This document shows positions 1 through 10,514 of a stretch of DNA of 64,000 nt, one piece after another. The notes under the pieces are model-generated. The model searched no databases. It saw only the letters and a program-made list of their open reading frames with translations, and was not told the DNA's origin. The stretch comes from Henricia sp. BOLD:AAB3569. Taxonomy: Eukaryota; Echinodermata; Asteroidea; Spinulosida; Echinasteridae. Within the stretch, counting starts at the first letter, position 1; each line of letters starts with the position of its first letter. Where the stretch lies: assembly GCA_037783545.1 (NCBI GenBank), contig JBBELK010000213.1:248001-312000 (forward strand), given 5' to 3'. A program made the position numbers and the translations under genes.

Positions 1-56
1 TCGGGCTTCCTGCCTGGTCTGCAGACCGTGGCTGTCCGTGTACTCCTGATCACTCG

Positions 57-68
57 TGCGCATGCTCA
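57..68 (+). promoter_or_regulatory. NRF1-like palindromic motif, representative copy
   Basis: TGCGCATGCTCA differs at one position from the consensus of the animal factor NRF1 (YGCGCAYGCGCR). One copy per monomer is largely conserved; some copies lose a CpG (for example TGTGCATGC near 8,204) or read GCGCATCCTC. One mismatch in the second half-site may abolish binding, so this is a motif resemblance and not a called site. Confidence 0.25.
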
Positions 69-109
69 GTCTTGTTTGGGACGGGAATTTGGTCAAAGTG
101 TGGTCCAAA

Positions 110-145
110 CGTCGGCAAATTTGGAAGTCAAGAAATTTTCCGACG
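110..145. other. 36-bp dyad (inverted repeat) in each monomer, representative copy
   Basis: Left arm CGTCGGCAAATTT at 110-122, loop GGAAGTCAAG at 123-132, right arm AAATTTTCCGACG at 133-145. The reverse complement of the right arm is CGTCGGAAAATTT, so 12 of 13 positions pair and the single mismatch is C/A. The same element is seen in nearly every monomer. It could extrude as a cruciform or fold as a hairpin in a transcript. Dyad-rich, non-B-forming sequence is a known feature of some centromeric satellites; a role here is inference. Confidence 0.85.
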
Positions 146-258
146 AACTTCAAATTTTGCATGCTCCAAACAGTGTATATTCCGCACTTGTCCTGAAAAA
201 TGTACAGACTTTTGCCGGGAAATGGCCGAGAAATTTCAGAGTTTAGGGAAAACTGGGC

Positions 259-513
259 TCGGGCTTCCTGCCTGCTCTGCAGACCGTGGCTGTCCGTGTA
301 CTCCTGACTCGTGCGCATGCTCAGTCTTGTTTGGGACGGGAATTTGGTCAAAGTGTGGTCCAAACGTCGGCAAATTTGGAAGTCAATAAATTTTCCGACG
401 CACTTCCAATTTTGCATCCTCCAAACAGTCTATATTCCGCACTTGTCCTGAAAATTTGACAGACTTTCGCCGGGAAATGGCCGAGAAATTTCAGAGTTTA
501 GGGAAAACTGGGC
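259..513 (+). repeat. reference monomer, 255-bp class (no ATC insertion)
   Basis: Identical plan to the 258-bp class but reads CTCCTGACTCG where the longer class reads CTCCTGATCACTCG, a clean 3-bp difference. This copy also has the G-to-T change in the dyad loop that creates AATAAA at 385-390, and the CATCCTCC variant of the second GCATGCTC. The 255-bp length is common in the first 7 kb and in the last 23 kb. Confidence 0.93.
385..390 (+). other. AATAAA hexamer created by a loop variant, representative copy
   Basis: The last base of the dyad loop is G in most monomers (GTCAAGAAATTTTCC) and T in many others (GTCAATAAATTTTCC). The T allele creates the canonical polyadenylation hexamer AATAAA on the + strand. 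Further copies are at 639-644 and at many places through the array. Whether any array transcript is cleaved there is unknown. Confidence 0.5.
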
Positions 514-767
514 TCGGGCTTCCTACTGCTCTGCAGACCGTGGCTGTCCGTGTACTCCTGACTCGTGCGCATGCTCAGTCTTGTTTGGGACGGGAATTTG
601 GTCAAAGTGTGGTCCAAACGTCGGCAAATTTGGAAGTCAATAAATTTTCCGACGCACTTCCAATTTTGCATCCTCCAAACAGTCTATATTCCGCACTTGT
701 CCTGAAAATTTGACAGACTTTCGCCGGGAAATGGCCGAGAAATTTCAGAGTTTAGGGAAAACTGGGC
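514..767 (+). repeat. reference monomer, 254-bp class (TACTGC variant)
   Basis: Reads TTCCTACTGCTCTGCAG where most units read TTCCTGCCTGCTCTGCAG, a net loss of 1 bp, and lacks the ATC insertion. The same TACTGC allele combined with the ATC insertion gives 257-bp units, for example 9,435-9,691. Confidence 0.93.
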
Positions 768-3523
768 TCGGGCTTCCTGCCTGCTCTGCAGACCGTGGCT
801 GTCCGTGTACTCCTGACTCGTGCGCATGCTCAGTCTTGTTTGGGACGGGAATTTGGTCAAAGTGTGGTTCAAACGTCGGCAAATTTGGAAGTCAAGAAAT
901 TTTCCGACGCACTTCAAATTTTGCATGCTCAAAACAGTCTATATTCCGCACTTGTCCTGAAAAATTGACAGACTTTCGCCGGGAAATGGCCGAGAAATTT
1001 CAGAGTTTAGGGAAAACTAGGCTCGGGCTTCCTGCCTGCTCTGCAGACCGTGGCTGTCCGTGTACTCCTGATCACTCGTGCGCATGCTCAGTCTTGTTTG
1101 GGACGGGAATTTGGTCAAAGTGAGGTCCAAACGTCGGCAAATTTGGAAGTCAAGAAATTTTCCGACGAACTTCAAATTTTGCATGCTCCAAACAGTCTAT
1201 ATTCCGCACTTGTCCTGAAAAATTGACAGACTTTCGCCGGGAAATGGCCGAGAAATTTCAGAGTTTAGGGAAAACTGGGCTCGGGCTTCCTGCCTGCTCT
1301 GCAGACCGTGGCTGTCCGTGTACTCCTGACTCGTGCGCATGCTCAGTCTTGTTTGGGACGGGAATTTGGTCAAAGTGTGGTCCAAACGTCGGCAAATTTG
1401 GAAGTCAATAAATTTTCCGACGCACTTCCAATTTTGCATCCTCCAAACAGTATATATTCCGCACTTGTCCTGAAAAATTGACAGACTTTCGCCGGGAAAT
1501 GGCCGAGAAATTTCAGAGTTTAGGGAAAACTGGGCTCGGGCTTCCTACTGCTCTGCAGACCGTGGCTGTTCGTGTACTCCTGACTCGTGCGCATGCTCAG
1601 TCTTGTTTGGGACGGGAATTTGGTCAAAGTGTGGTCCAAACGTCGGCAAATTTGGAAGTCAAGAAATTTTCCGACGCACTTCAAATTTTGCATGCTCCAA
1701 ACAGTCTATATTCCGCACTTGTCCTAAAAAATTGACAGACTTTCGCCGGGAAGTGGCCGAGAAATTTCAGAGTTTAGGGAAAACTGGGCTCGGGCTTCCT
1801 GCCTGCTCTGCAGACCGTGGCTGTCCGTGTACTCTTGATCACTCGTGCGCATGCTCAGTCTTGTTTGGGACGGGAATTTGGTCAAAGTGTGGTCCAAACG
1901 TCGGCAAATTTGGAGGTCAAGAAATTTTCCGACGAACTTCAAATTGTGCATGCTCCAAACCGTGTATATTCCGCACTTGTCCTGAAAAATGTACAGACAT
2001 TCGCCGGAAAATGGCCGAGAAATTTCAGAGTTTAGGGAAAACTGGGCTCGGGCTTCCTACTGCTCTGCAGACCGTGGCTGTCCGTGTACTCCTGACTCGT
2101 GCGCATGCTCAGTCTTGTTTGGGACGGGAATTTGGTCAAAGTGTGGTCCAAACGTCTGCAAATTTGGAAGTCAAGAAATTTTCCGACGAACTTCAAATTT
2201 TGCATGCTCCAAACAGTGTATATTCCGCACTTGTCCTGAAAAATGTACAGACATTCGCCGGGAAATGGCCGAGAAATTTCAGAGTTTAGGGAAAACTGGG
2301 CTCGGGCTTCCTGCCTGGTCTGCAGACCGTGGCTGTCCGTGTACTCCTGATCACTCGTGCGCATGCTCAGTCTTGTTTGGGACGGGAATTTGGTCAAAGT
2401 GTGGTCCAAACGTCGGCAAATTTGGAAGTCAAGAAATTTTCCGACGAACTTCAAATTTTGCATGCTCCAAACCGTGTATATTCCGCACTTGTCCTGAAAA
2501 ATGTACAGACTTTCGCCGGGAAATGGCCGAGAAATTTCAGAGTTTAGGGAAAACTGGGCTCGGGCTTCCTGCCTGCTCTGCAGACCGTGGCTGTCCGTGT
2601 ACTCCTGACTCGTGCGCATGCTCAGTCTTGTTTGGGACGGGAATTTGGTCAAAGTGTGGTCCAAACGTCGGCAAATTTGGAAGTCAAGAAATTTTCCGAC
2701 GCACTTCAAATTTTGCATGCTCCAAACAGTCTATATTCCGCACTTGTCCTAAAAAATTGACAGACTTTCGCCGGGAAGTGGCCGAGAAATTTCAGAGTAT
2801 AGGGAAAACTGGGCTCGGGCTTCCTGCCTGCTCTGCAGACCGTGGCTGTCCGTGTACTCTTGATCACTCGTGCGCATGCTCAGTCTTGTTTGGGACGGGA
2901 ATTTGGTCAAAGTGTGGTCCAAACGTCGGCAAATTTGGAAGTCAATAAATTTTCCGACGCACTTCCAATTTTGCATCCTCCAAACAGTCTATATTCCGCA
3001 CTTGTCCTGAAAATTTGACATACTTTCGCCGGGAAATGGCGGAGAAATTTCAGAGTTTAGGGAAAACTGGGCTCGGGCTTCCTACTGCTCTGCAGACCGT
3101 GGCTGTCCGTGTACTCCTGACTCGTGCGCATGCTCAGTCTTGTTTGGGACGGGAATTTGGTCAAAGTGTGGTCCAAACGTCGGCAAATTTGGAAGTCAAG
3201 AAATTTTCCGACGAACTTCAAATGTTGCATGCTCCAAACAGTCTATATTCCGCACTTGTCCTGAAAATTTGACAGACTTTCGCCGGGAAATGGCCGAGAA
3301 ATTTCAGAGTTTAGGGAAAACTGGGCTCGGGCTTCCTGCCTGCTCTGCAGACCGGGGCTGTCGGTGTACTCCTGACTCGTGCGCATGCTCAGTCTTGTTT
3401 GGGACGGGAATTTGGTCAAAGTGTGGTCCAAACGTCGGCAAATTTGGAAGTCAATAAATTTTCCGACGCACTTCCAATTTTGCATCCTCTAAACAGTATA
3501 TATTCCGCACTTGTCCTGAAAAA

Positions 3524-4912
3524 TTGACAGACTTTCGCCGGGAAATGGCCGAGAAATTTCAGAGTTTAGGGAAAACTGGGCTCGGGCTTCCTACTGCTCT
3601 GCAGACCGTGGCTGTCCGTGTACTCCTGACTCGTGCGCATGCTCAGTCTTGTTTGGGACGGGAATTTGGTCAAAGTGTGGTCCAAACGTCGGCAAATTTG
3701 GAAGTCAAGAAATTTTCCGACGCACTTCAAATTTTGCATGCTCCAAACAGTCTATATTCCGCACTTGTCCTAAAAAATTGACAGACTTTCGCCGGGAAGT
3801 GGCCGAGAAATTTCAGAGTTTAGGGAAAACTGGGCTCGGGCTTCCTACTGCTCTGCAGACCGTGGCTGTCCGTGTACTCCTGACTCGTGCGCATGCTCAG
3901 TCTTGTTTGGGACGGGAATTTGGTCAAAGTGTGGTCCAAACGTCGGCAAATTTGGAAGTCAAGAAATTTTCCGACGCACTTCAAATTTTGCATGCTCAAA
4001 ACAGTCTATATTCCGCACTTGTCCTGAAAAATTGACAGACTTTCGCCGGGAAATGGCCGAGAAATTTGGAGGTCAATAAATTTTCCGACGAACTTCAAAT
4101 TGTGCATGCTCCAAACAGTGTATATTCCGCACTTGTCCTGAAAAATGTACAGACATTCGCCGGAAAATGGCCGAGAAATTTCAGAGTTTAGGGAAAACTG
4201 GGCTCGGGCTTCCTACTGCTCTGCAGACCGTGGCTGTCCGTGTACTCCTGACTCGTGCGCATGCTCAGTCTTGTTTGGGACGGGAATTTGGTCAAAGTGT
4301 GGTCCAAACGTCGGCAAATTTGGAAGTCAAGAAATTTTCCGACGAACTTCAAATTTTGCATGCTCCAAACAGTGTATATTCCGCACTTGTCCTGAAAAAT
4401 GTACAGACATTCGCCGGGAAATGGCCGAGAAATTTCAGAGTTTAGGGAAAACTGCGCTCGGGCTTCCTGCCTGGTCTGCAGACCGTGGCTGTCCGTGTAC
4501 TCCTGATCACTCGTGCGCATGCTCAGTCTTGTTTGGGACGGGAATTTGGTCAAAGTGTGGTCCAAACGTCGGCAAATTTGGAAGTCAAGAAATTTTCCGA
4601 CGAACTTCAAATTGTGCATGCTCCAAACCGTGTATATTCCGCACTTGTCCTGAAAAATGTACAGACTTTCGCCGGGAAATGGCCGAGAAATTTCAGAGTT
4701 TAGGGAAAACTGGGCTCGGGCTTCCTTCCTGCTCTGCAGACCGTGGCTCTCCGTGTACTCCTGACTCGTGCGCATGCTCAGTCTTGTTTGGGACGGGAAT
4801 TTGGTCAAAGTGTGGTCCAAACGTCGGCAAATTTGGAAGTCAATAAATTTTCCGACGCACTTCCAATTTTGCATCCTCCAAACAGTCTATATTCCGCACT
4901 TGTCCTGAAAAT
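3524..4912 (+). repeat. 1,389-bp duplicated block, copy 1
   Basis: Bases 3,524-4,912 match 4,913-6,301 almost perfectly. Visible differences include GAGAAAT versus GATAAAT near 4,940 and a GGTC/GTTC change near 5,312. The length equals six 255-bp monomers minus 141 bp, because each copy contains one internally deleted monomer. That private deletion in both copies proves the block was duplicated as a unit. Confidence 0.9.
3836..4203 (+). repeat. fused, internally deleted monomer pair (368 bp), copy 1
   Basis: The distance between successive TCGGGCTTCC motifs is 368 bp instead of about 509. The sequence runs from GGCCGAGAAATTT directly into GGAGGTCAATAAATTTTCC, skipping the TTTAGGG end of one unit and the first part of the next. 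The join lies in AAATTT at 4,062-4,067, which is present at both ends of the missing 141 bp in normal monomers. This is a microhomology deletion. Confidence 0.9.
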
Positions 4913-6301
4913 TTGACAGACTTTCGCCGGGAAATGGCCGATAAATTTCAGAGTTTAGGGAAAACTGGGCTCGGGCTTCCTACTGCTCTGCAGACCGTGG
5001 CTGTCCGTGTACTCCTGACTCGTGCGCATGCTCAGTCTTGTTTGGGACGGGAATTTGGTCAAAGTGTGGTCCAAACGTCGGCAAATTTGGAAGTCAAGAA
5101 ATTTTCCGACGCACTTCAAATTTTGCATGCTCCAAACAGTCTATATTCCGCACTTGTCCTAAAAAATTGACAGACTTTCGCCGGGAAGTGGCCGAGAAAT
5201 TTCAGAGTTTAGGGAAAACTGGGCTCGGGCTTCCTACTGCTCTGCAGACCGTGGCTGTCCGTGTACTCCTGACTCGTGCGCATGCTCAGTCTTGTTTGGG
5301 ACGGGAATTTGTTCAAAGTGTGGTCCAAACGTCGGCAAATTTGGAAGTCAAGAAATTTTCCGACGCACTTCAAATTTTGCATGCTCAAAACAGTCTATAT
5401 TCCGCACTTGTCCTGAAAAATTGACAGACTTTCGCCGGGAAATGGCCGAGAAATTTGGAGGTCAAGAAATTTTCCGACGAACTTCAAATTGTGCATGCTC
5501 CAAACAGTGTATATTCCGCACTTGTCCTGAAAAATGTACAGACATTCGCCGGAAAATGGCCGAGAAATTTCAGAGTTTAGGGAAAACTGGGCTCGGGCTT
5601 CCTACTGCTCTGCAGACCGTGGCTGTCCGTGTACTCCTGACTCGTGCGCATGCTCAGTCTTGTTTGGGACGGGAATTTGGTCAAAGTGTGGTCCAAACGT
5701 CGGCAAATTTGGAAGTCAAGAAATTTTCCGACGAACTTCAAATTTTGCATGCTCCAAACAGTGTATATTCCGCACTTGTCCTGAAAAATGTACAGACATT
5801 CGCCGGGAAATGGCCGAGAAATTTCAGAGTTTAGGGAAAACTGGGCTCGGGCTTCCTGCCTGGTCTGCAGACCGTGGCTGTCCGTGTACTCCTGATCACT
5901 CGTGCGCATGCTCAGTCTTGTTTGGGACGGGAATTTGGTCAAAGTGTGGTCCAAACGTCGGCAAATTTGGAAGTCAAGAAATTTTCCGACGAACTTCAAA
6001 TTGTGCATGCTCCAAACCGTGTATATTCCGCACTTGTCCTGAAAAATGTACAGACTTTCGCCGGGAAATGGCCGAGAAATTTCAGAGTTTAGGGAAAACT
6101 GGGCTCGGGCTTCCTTCCTGCTCTGCAGACCGTGGCTCTCCGTGTACTCCTGACTCGTGCGCATGCTCAGTCTTGTTTGGGACGGGAATTTGGTCAAAGT
6201 GTGGTCCAAACGTCGGCAAATTTGGAAGTCAATAAATTTTCCGACGCACTTCCAATTTTGCATCCTCCAAACAGTCTATATTCCGCACTTGTCCTGAAAA
6301 T
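4913..6301 (+). repeat. 1,389-bp duplicated block, copy 2
   Basis: Tandem second copy of 3,524-4,912 at an offset of exactly 1,389 bp, carrying the same fused monomer. After 6,301 the similarity continues for part of a monomer and then switches alleles (a different second GCATGCTC segment), which marks the end of the block. Confidence 0.9.
5225..5592 (+). repeat. fused, internally deleted monomer pair (368 bp), copy 2
   Basis: Same deletion with its AAATTT join at 5,451-5,456, exactly 1,389 bp downstream of the first copy. It differs by one base just after the join (GTCAAGAAA here, GTCAATAAA in copy 1). These two are the only large internal deletions I see in the array. Confidence 0.9.
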
Positions 6302-7104
6302 TTGACAGACTTTCGCCGGGAAATGGCCGAGAAATTTCAGAGTTTAGGGAAAACTGGGCTCGGGCTTCCTACTGCTCTGCAGACCGTGGCTGTCCGTGTA
6401 CTCCTGACTCGTGCGCATGCTCAGTCTTGTTTGGGACGGGAATTTGGTCAAAGTGTGGTCCAAACGTCGGCAAATTTGGAAGTCAAGAAATTTTCCGACG
6501 AACTTCAAATTGTGCATGCTCCAAACCGTGTATATTCCGCACTTGTCCTGAAAAATGTACAGACTTTCGCCGGGAAATGGCCGAGAAATTTCAGAGTTTA
6601 GGGAAAACTGGGCTCGGGCTTCCTTCCTGCTCTGCAGACCGTGGCTGTCCGTGTACTCCTGACTCGTGCGCATGCTCAGTCTTGTTTGGGACGGGAATTT
6701 GGTCAAAGTGTGGTCCAAACGTCGGCAAATTTGGAAGTCAATAAATTTTCCGACGCACTTCCAATTTTGCATCCTCCAAACAGTCTATATTCCGCACTTG
6801 TCCTGAAAATTTGACATACTTTCGCCGGGAAATGCCGATAAATTTCAGAGTTTAGGGAAAACTGGGCTCGGGCTTCCTACTGCTCTGCAGACCGTGGCTG
6901 TCCGTGTACTCCTGACTCGTGCGCATGCTCAGTCTTGTTTGGGACGGGAATTTGGTCAAAGTGTGGTCCAAATGTCGGCAAATTTGGAAGTCAAGAAATT
7001 TTCCGACGCACTTCAAATTTTGCATGCTCCAAACAGTCTATATTCCGCACTTGTCCTGAAAAATTGACAGACTTTCGCCGGGAAGTGGCCGAGAAATTTC
7101 AGAG

Positions 7105-8400
7105 TTTAGGGAAAACTGGGCTCGGGCTTCCTGCCTGCTCTGCAGACCGTGGCTGTCCGTGTACTCCTGACTCGTGCGCATGCTCAGTCTTGTTTGGGAC
7201 GGGAATTTGGTCAAAGTGTGGTCCAAACGTCGACAAATTTGGAAGTCAATAAATTGTCCGACGCACTTCCAATTTTGCATGCTCCAAACAGTATATATTC
7301 CGCACTTGTCCTGAAAAATTGACAGACTTTCGCCGGGAAATGGCCGAGAAATTTCAGAGTTTAGGGAAAACTGGTCTCGGGCTTCCTGCCTACTCTGCAG
7401 ACCGTGGCTGTCCGTGTACTCCAGATAACCCGTGCCCATGCTCAGTCTTGTTTGGGACGGGAATTTGGTCAAAGTGTGGTCCAAACGTCGGCAAATTTGG
7501 AAGTCAATAAATTTTCAGACGCATTTCAAATTTTGCATGCTCCAAACAGTCTATATTCCGCACTTGTCCTGACAAATTGACAGACTTTCGCCGGGAAATG
7601 GCCGATAAATTTCAGAGTTTAGGGAAAACTGGGCTCGGGCTTCCTGCCTGCTCTGCAGACCGTGGCTGTCCGTGTACTCCTGATCACTTGTGCGCATGCT
7701 CAGTCTCGTTTGGGACGGGAATTTGGTCAAAGTGTGGTCCAAACGTCGGCAAATTTGGAAGTCAAGAAATTTTCCGACGAACTTCAAATTTTGCATGCTC
7801 CAAACAGTCTATATTCCGCACTTGTCCTGAAAAATTGACAGACTTTCGCCTGGAAATGGCCGAGAAATTTCAGAGTTTAGGGAAAACTAGGCTCGGGCTT
7901 CCTGCCTGCTCTGCAGACCGTGGCTGTCCGTGTACTTCTGATCACTCGTGCGCATGCTCAGTCTTGTTTGGGACGGGAATTTGGTCAAAGTGTGGTCCAA
8001 ACGTCGGCAAATTTTGAAGTCAAGAAATTTTCCGACGCACTTCAAATTTTGCTTGCTCCAAACAGCCTATATTCCGCACTTGTCCTGAAAAATTGACAGA
8101 CTTTCGCTGGGAAATGGCCGAGAAATTTCAGAGTTTAGGGAAAACTGGGCTCGGGCTTCCTGCCTGCTCTGCAGACCGTGGCTGTCCGTGTACTCCTGAC
8201 TCGTGTGCATGCTCAGTCTTGTTTGGGACGGGAATTTGGTCAAAGTGTGGTCCAAACGTCGGCAAATTTGGAAGTCAAGAAATTTTCCGACGAACTTCAA
8301 ATTTTGCATGCTCCAAACAGTGTATATTCCGCACTTGTCCTAAAAAATGTACAGACTTTCGCCGGGAAATGGCCGAGAAATTTCAGAGTTTAGGGAAAAC
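7105..8400 (+). repeat. block duplicated 3,340 bp downstream, copy 1
   Basis: Matches 10,445-11,740 at an offset of 3,340 bp (13 monomers). Shared rare marks include CGTCGACAAATTT (near 7,229 and 10,569), AAATTGTCCGACG, the CCAGAT(A/C)ACCCGTGCCC monomer, and the TGCTTGCTCC/AACAGCC pair. Edges are where alleles stop agreeing and are approximate. Confidence 0.8.
7610..8250 (+). repeat. segment repeated at +771 bp, copy 1
   Basis: Matches 8,381-9,021 (three monomers downstream), including the CACTTGTGCGC and CTCAGTCTCGTTTGG alleles and the TGCTTGCTCC monomer. A one-base difference (TACTTCTGATC versus TACTCCTGATC) separates the copies. Confidence 0.75.
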
Positions 8401-9021
8401 TGGGCTCGGGCTTCCTGCCTGCTCTGCAGACCGTGGCTGTCCGTGTACTCCTGATCACTTGTGCGCATGCTCAGTCTCGTTTGGGACGGGAATTTGGTCA
8501 AAGTGTGGTCCAAACGTCGGCAAATTTGGAAGTCAAGAAATTTTCCGACGAACTTCAAATTTTGCATGCTCCAAACAGTCTATATTCCGCACTTGTCCTG
8601 AAAAATTGACAGACTTTCGCCTGGAAATGGCCGAGAAATTTCAGAGTTTAGGGAAAACTAGGCTCGGGCTTCCTGCCTGCTCTGCAGACCGTGGCTGTCC
8701 GTGTACTCCTGATCACTCGTGCGCATGCTCAGTCTTGTTTGGGACGGGAATTTGGTCAAAGTGTGGTCCAAACGTCGGCAAATTTGGAAGTCAAGAAATT
8801 TTCCGACGCACTTCAAATTTTGCTTGCTCCAAACAGCCTATATTCCGCACTTGTCCTGAAAAATTGACAGACTTTCGCTGGGAAATGGCCGAGAAATTTC
8901 AGAGTTTAGGGAAAACTGGGCTCGGGCTTCCTGCCTGCTCTGCAGACCGTGGCTGTCCGTGTACTCCTGACTCGTGTGCATGCTCAGTCTTGTTTGGGAC
9001 GGGAATTTGGTCAAAGTGTGG
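8381..9021 (+). repeat. segment repeated from -771 bp, copy 2
   Basis: Three-monomer tandem copy of 7,610-8,250. Agreement ends where this copy gains the AAATGTCGG allele near 9,027, the start of the next duplicated block. Confidence 0.75.
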
Positions 9022-9744
9022 TCCAAATGTCGGCAAATTTGGAAGTCAAGAAATTTTCCGACGCACTTCAAATTTTGCATGCTCCAAACAGTCTATATTC
9101 CGCACTTGTCCTGAAAAATTGACAGACTTTCGCCGGGAAGTGGCCGAGAAATTTCAGAGTTTAGGGAAAACTGGGCTCGGGCTTCCTGCCTGCTCTGCAG
9201 ACCGTGGCTGTCCGTGTACTCTTGATCACTCGTGCGCATGCTCAGTCTTGTTTGGGACGGGAATTTGGTCAAAGTGTGGTCCAAACGTCGGCAAATTTGG
9301 AAGTCAAGAAATTTTCCGACGAACTTCAAATTTTGCATGCTCCAAACAGTCTATATTCCGCACTTGTCCTGAAAATTTGACAGACTTTCGCCGGGAAATG
9401 GCCGAGAAATTTCAGAGTTTAGGGAAAACTGGGCTCGGGCTTCCTACTGCTCTGCAGGCCGTGGCTGTCCGTGTACTCCTGATCACTCGTGCGCATGCTC
9501 AGTCTTGTTTGGGACGGGAATTTGGTCAAAGTGTGGTCCAAACGTCGGCAAATTTGGAAGTCAAGAAATTTTCCGACGAACTTCAAATTTTGCATGCTCC
9601 AAACAGTGTATATTCCGCACTTGTCCTGAAAAATGTACAGACTTTCGCCGGGAAATGGCCGAGAAATTTCAGAGTTTAGGGAAAACTGGGCTCGGGCTTC
9701 CTGCCTGCTCTGCAGACCGTGGCTGTCCGTGTACTCCTGACTCG
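8975..9744 (+). repeat. 770-bp tandem trimer, copy 1
   Basis: Three monomers (lengths 258, 257 and 255 in order of the cycle) repeated at 9,745-10,514. The mark AAATGTCGG at about 9,026 recurs at 9,796, and the TACTGC-plus-ATC unit recurs at the same offset. Confidence 0.85.
9435..9691 (+). repeat. reference monomer, 257-bp class (TACTGC plus ATC)
   Basis: Start-to-start distance between consecutive TCGGGCTTCC motifs is 257. It combines the 1-bp-shorter TACTGCTCTGCAGG allele with the 3-bp ATC insertion. The PstI site is kept, followed by GCC rather than ACC, an allele pair that travels together in later blocks. Confidence 0.92.
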
Positions 9745-10514
9745 TGCGCATGCTCAGTCTTGTTTGGGACGGGAATTTGGTCAAAGTGTGGTCCAAATGT
9801 CGGCAAATTTGGAAGTCAAGAAATTTTCCGACGCACTTCAAATTTTGCATGCTCCAAACAGTCTATATTCCGCACTTGTCCTGAAAAATTGACAGACTTT
9901 CGCCGGGAAGTGGCCGAGAAATTTCAGAGTTTAGGGAAAACTGGGCTCGGGCTTCCTGCCTGCTCTGCAGACCGTGGCTGTCCGTGTACTCTTGATCACT
10001 CGTGCGCATGCTCAGTCTTGTTTGGGACGGGAATTTGGTCAAAGTGTGGTCCAAACGTCGGCAAATTTGGAAGTCAAGAAATTTTCCGACGAACTTCAAA
10101 TTTTGCATGCTCCAAACAGTCTATATTCCGCACTTGTCCTGAAAATTTGACAGACTTTCGCCGGGAAATGGCCGAGAAATTTCAGAGTTTAGGGAAAACT
10201 GGGCTCGGGCTTCCTACTGCTCTGCAGGCCGTGGCTGTCCGTGTACTCCTGATCACTCGTGCGCATGCTCAGTCTTGTTTGGGACGGGAATTTGGTCAAA
10301 GTGTGGTCCAAACGTCGGCAAATTTGGAAGTCAAGAAATTTTCCGACGAACTTCAAATTTTGCATGCTCCAAACAGTGTATATTCCGCACTTGTCCTGAA
10401 AAATGTACAGACTTTCGCCGGGAAATGGCCGAGAAATTTCAGAGTTTAGGGAAAACTGGGCTCGGGCTTCCTGCCTGCTCTGCAGACCGTGGCTGTCCGT
10501 GTACTCCTGACTCG
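9745..10514 (+). repeat. 770-bp tandem trimer, copy 2
   Basis: Second copy of the trimer. Similarity persists to about 10,560, where the CGTCGACAAATTT allele of the 3,340-bp block begins. Confidence 0.85.

Larger units (their letters stand above)
1..258 (+). repeat. reference monomer, 258-bp class (ATC insertion present)
   Basis: First full unit, from TCGGGCTTCC to the next TCGGGCTTCC at 259. Layout in window coordinates: PstI site CTGCAG at 19-24; CCTGATCACTCG with the extra ATC near 45-56; TGCGCATGC at 57-65; GGGACGGGAATTTGG at 78-92; dyad at 110-145; second GCATGCTC at 159-166; TATATTCCGC around 176-185; AAATTTCAG at 231-239; TTTAGGG at 242-248. This copy ends its TGTCC segment with AAAATGTACAGAC, one of two common alternatives (the other is AAAATTGACAGAC). 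Confidence 0.95.
1..7104 (+). repeat. array region 1: short-monomer domain (254/255 bp)
   Basis: About 28 monomers, mostly lacking the ATC insertion and often with TACTGC. Typical alleles are CATCCTCCAAACAG, AAAATGTACAGAC and GCCGGGAAGTGG. A segment near 1,100-1,800 recurs about 2,046 bp downstream (near 3,150-3,850; eight monomers), and the strongest duplication is the 1,389-bp pair listed separately. No gene, element or spacer lies within it. Confidence 0.85.

Noticed and set aside
60..166. Ancestral ~99-bp internal duplication, suggested by two GCATGCTC copies at 60-67 and 159-166
   Set aside because: Similarity does not extend beyond the 8 bp on either side.
242..248. TTTAGGG as a plant-type telomere repeat
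   Set aside because: Only one copy per 256-bp monomer, never in tandem, so it is a chance match.
240..275. G-quadruplex across TTTAGGGAAAACTGGGCTCGGG
   Set aside because: Only three GGG runs are close together. The next runs are too distant for a canonical four-run structure.
8093..9679. 528-codon open frame on + as a repetitive cysteine-rich protein gene
   Set aside because: It starts at TTG, covers about six satellite monomers with no separate promoter or 5' region, overlaps long - strand frames, and is one of many such frames explained by 255/258-bp unit length.
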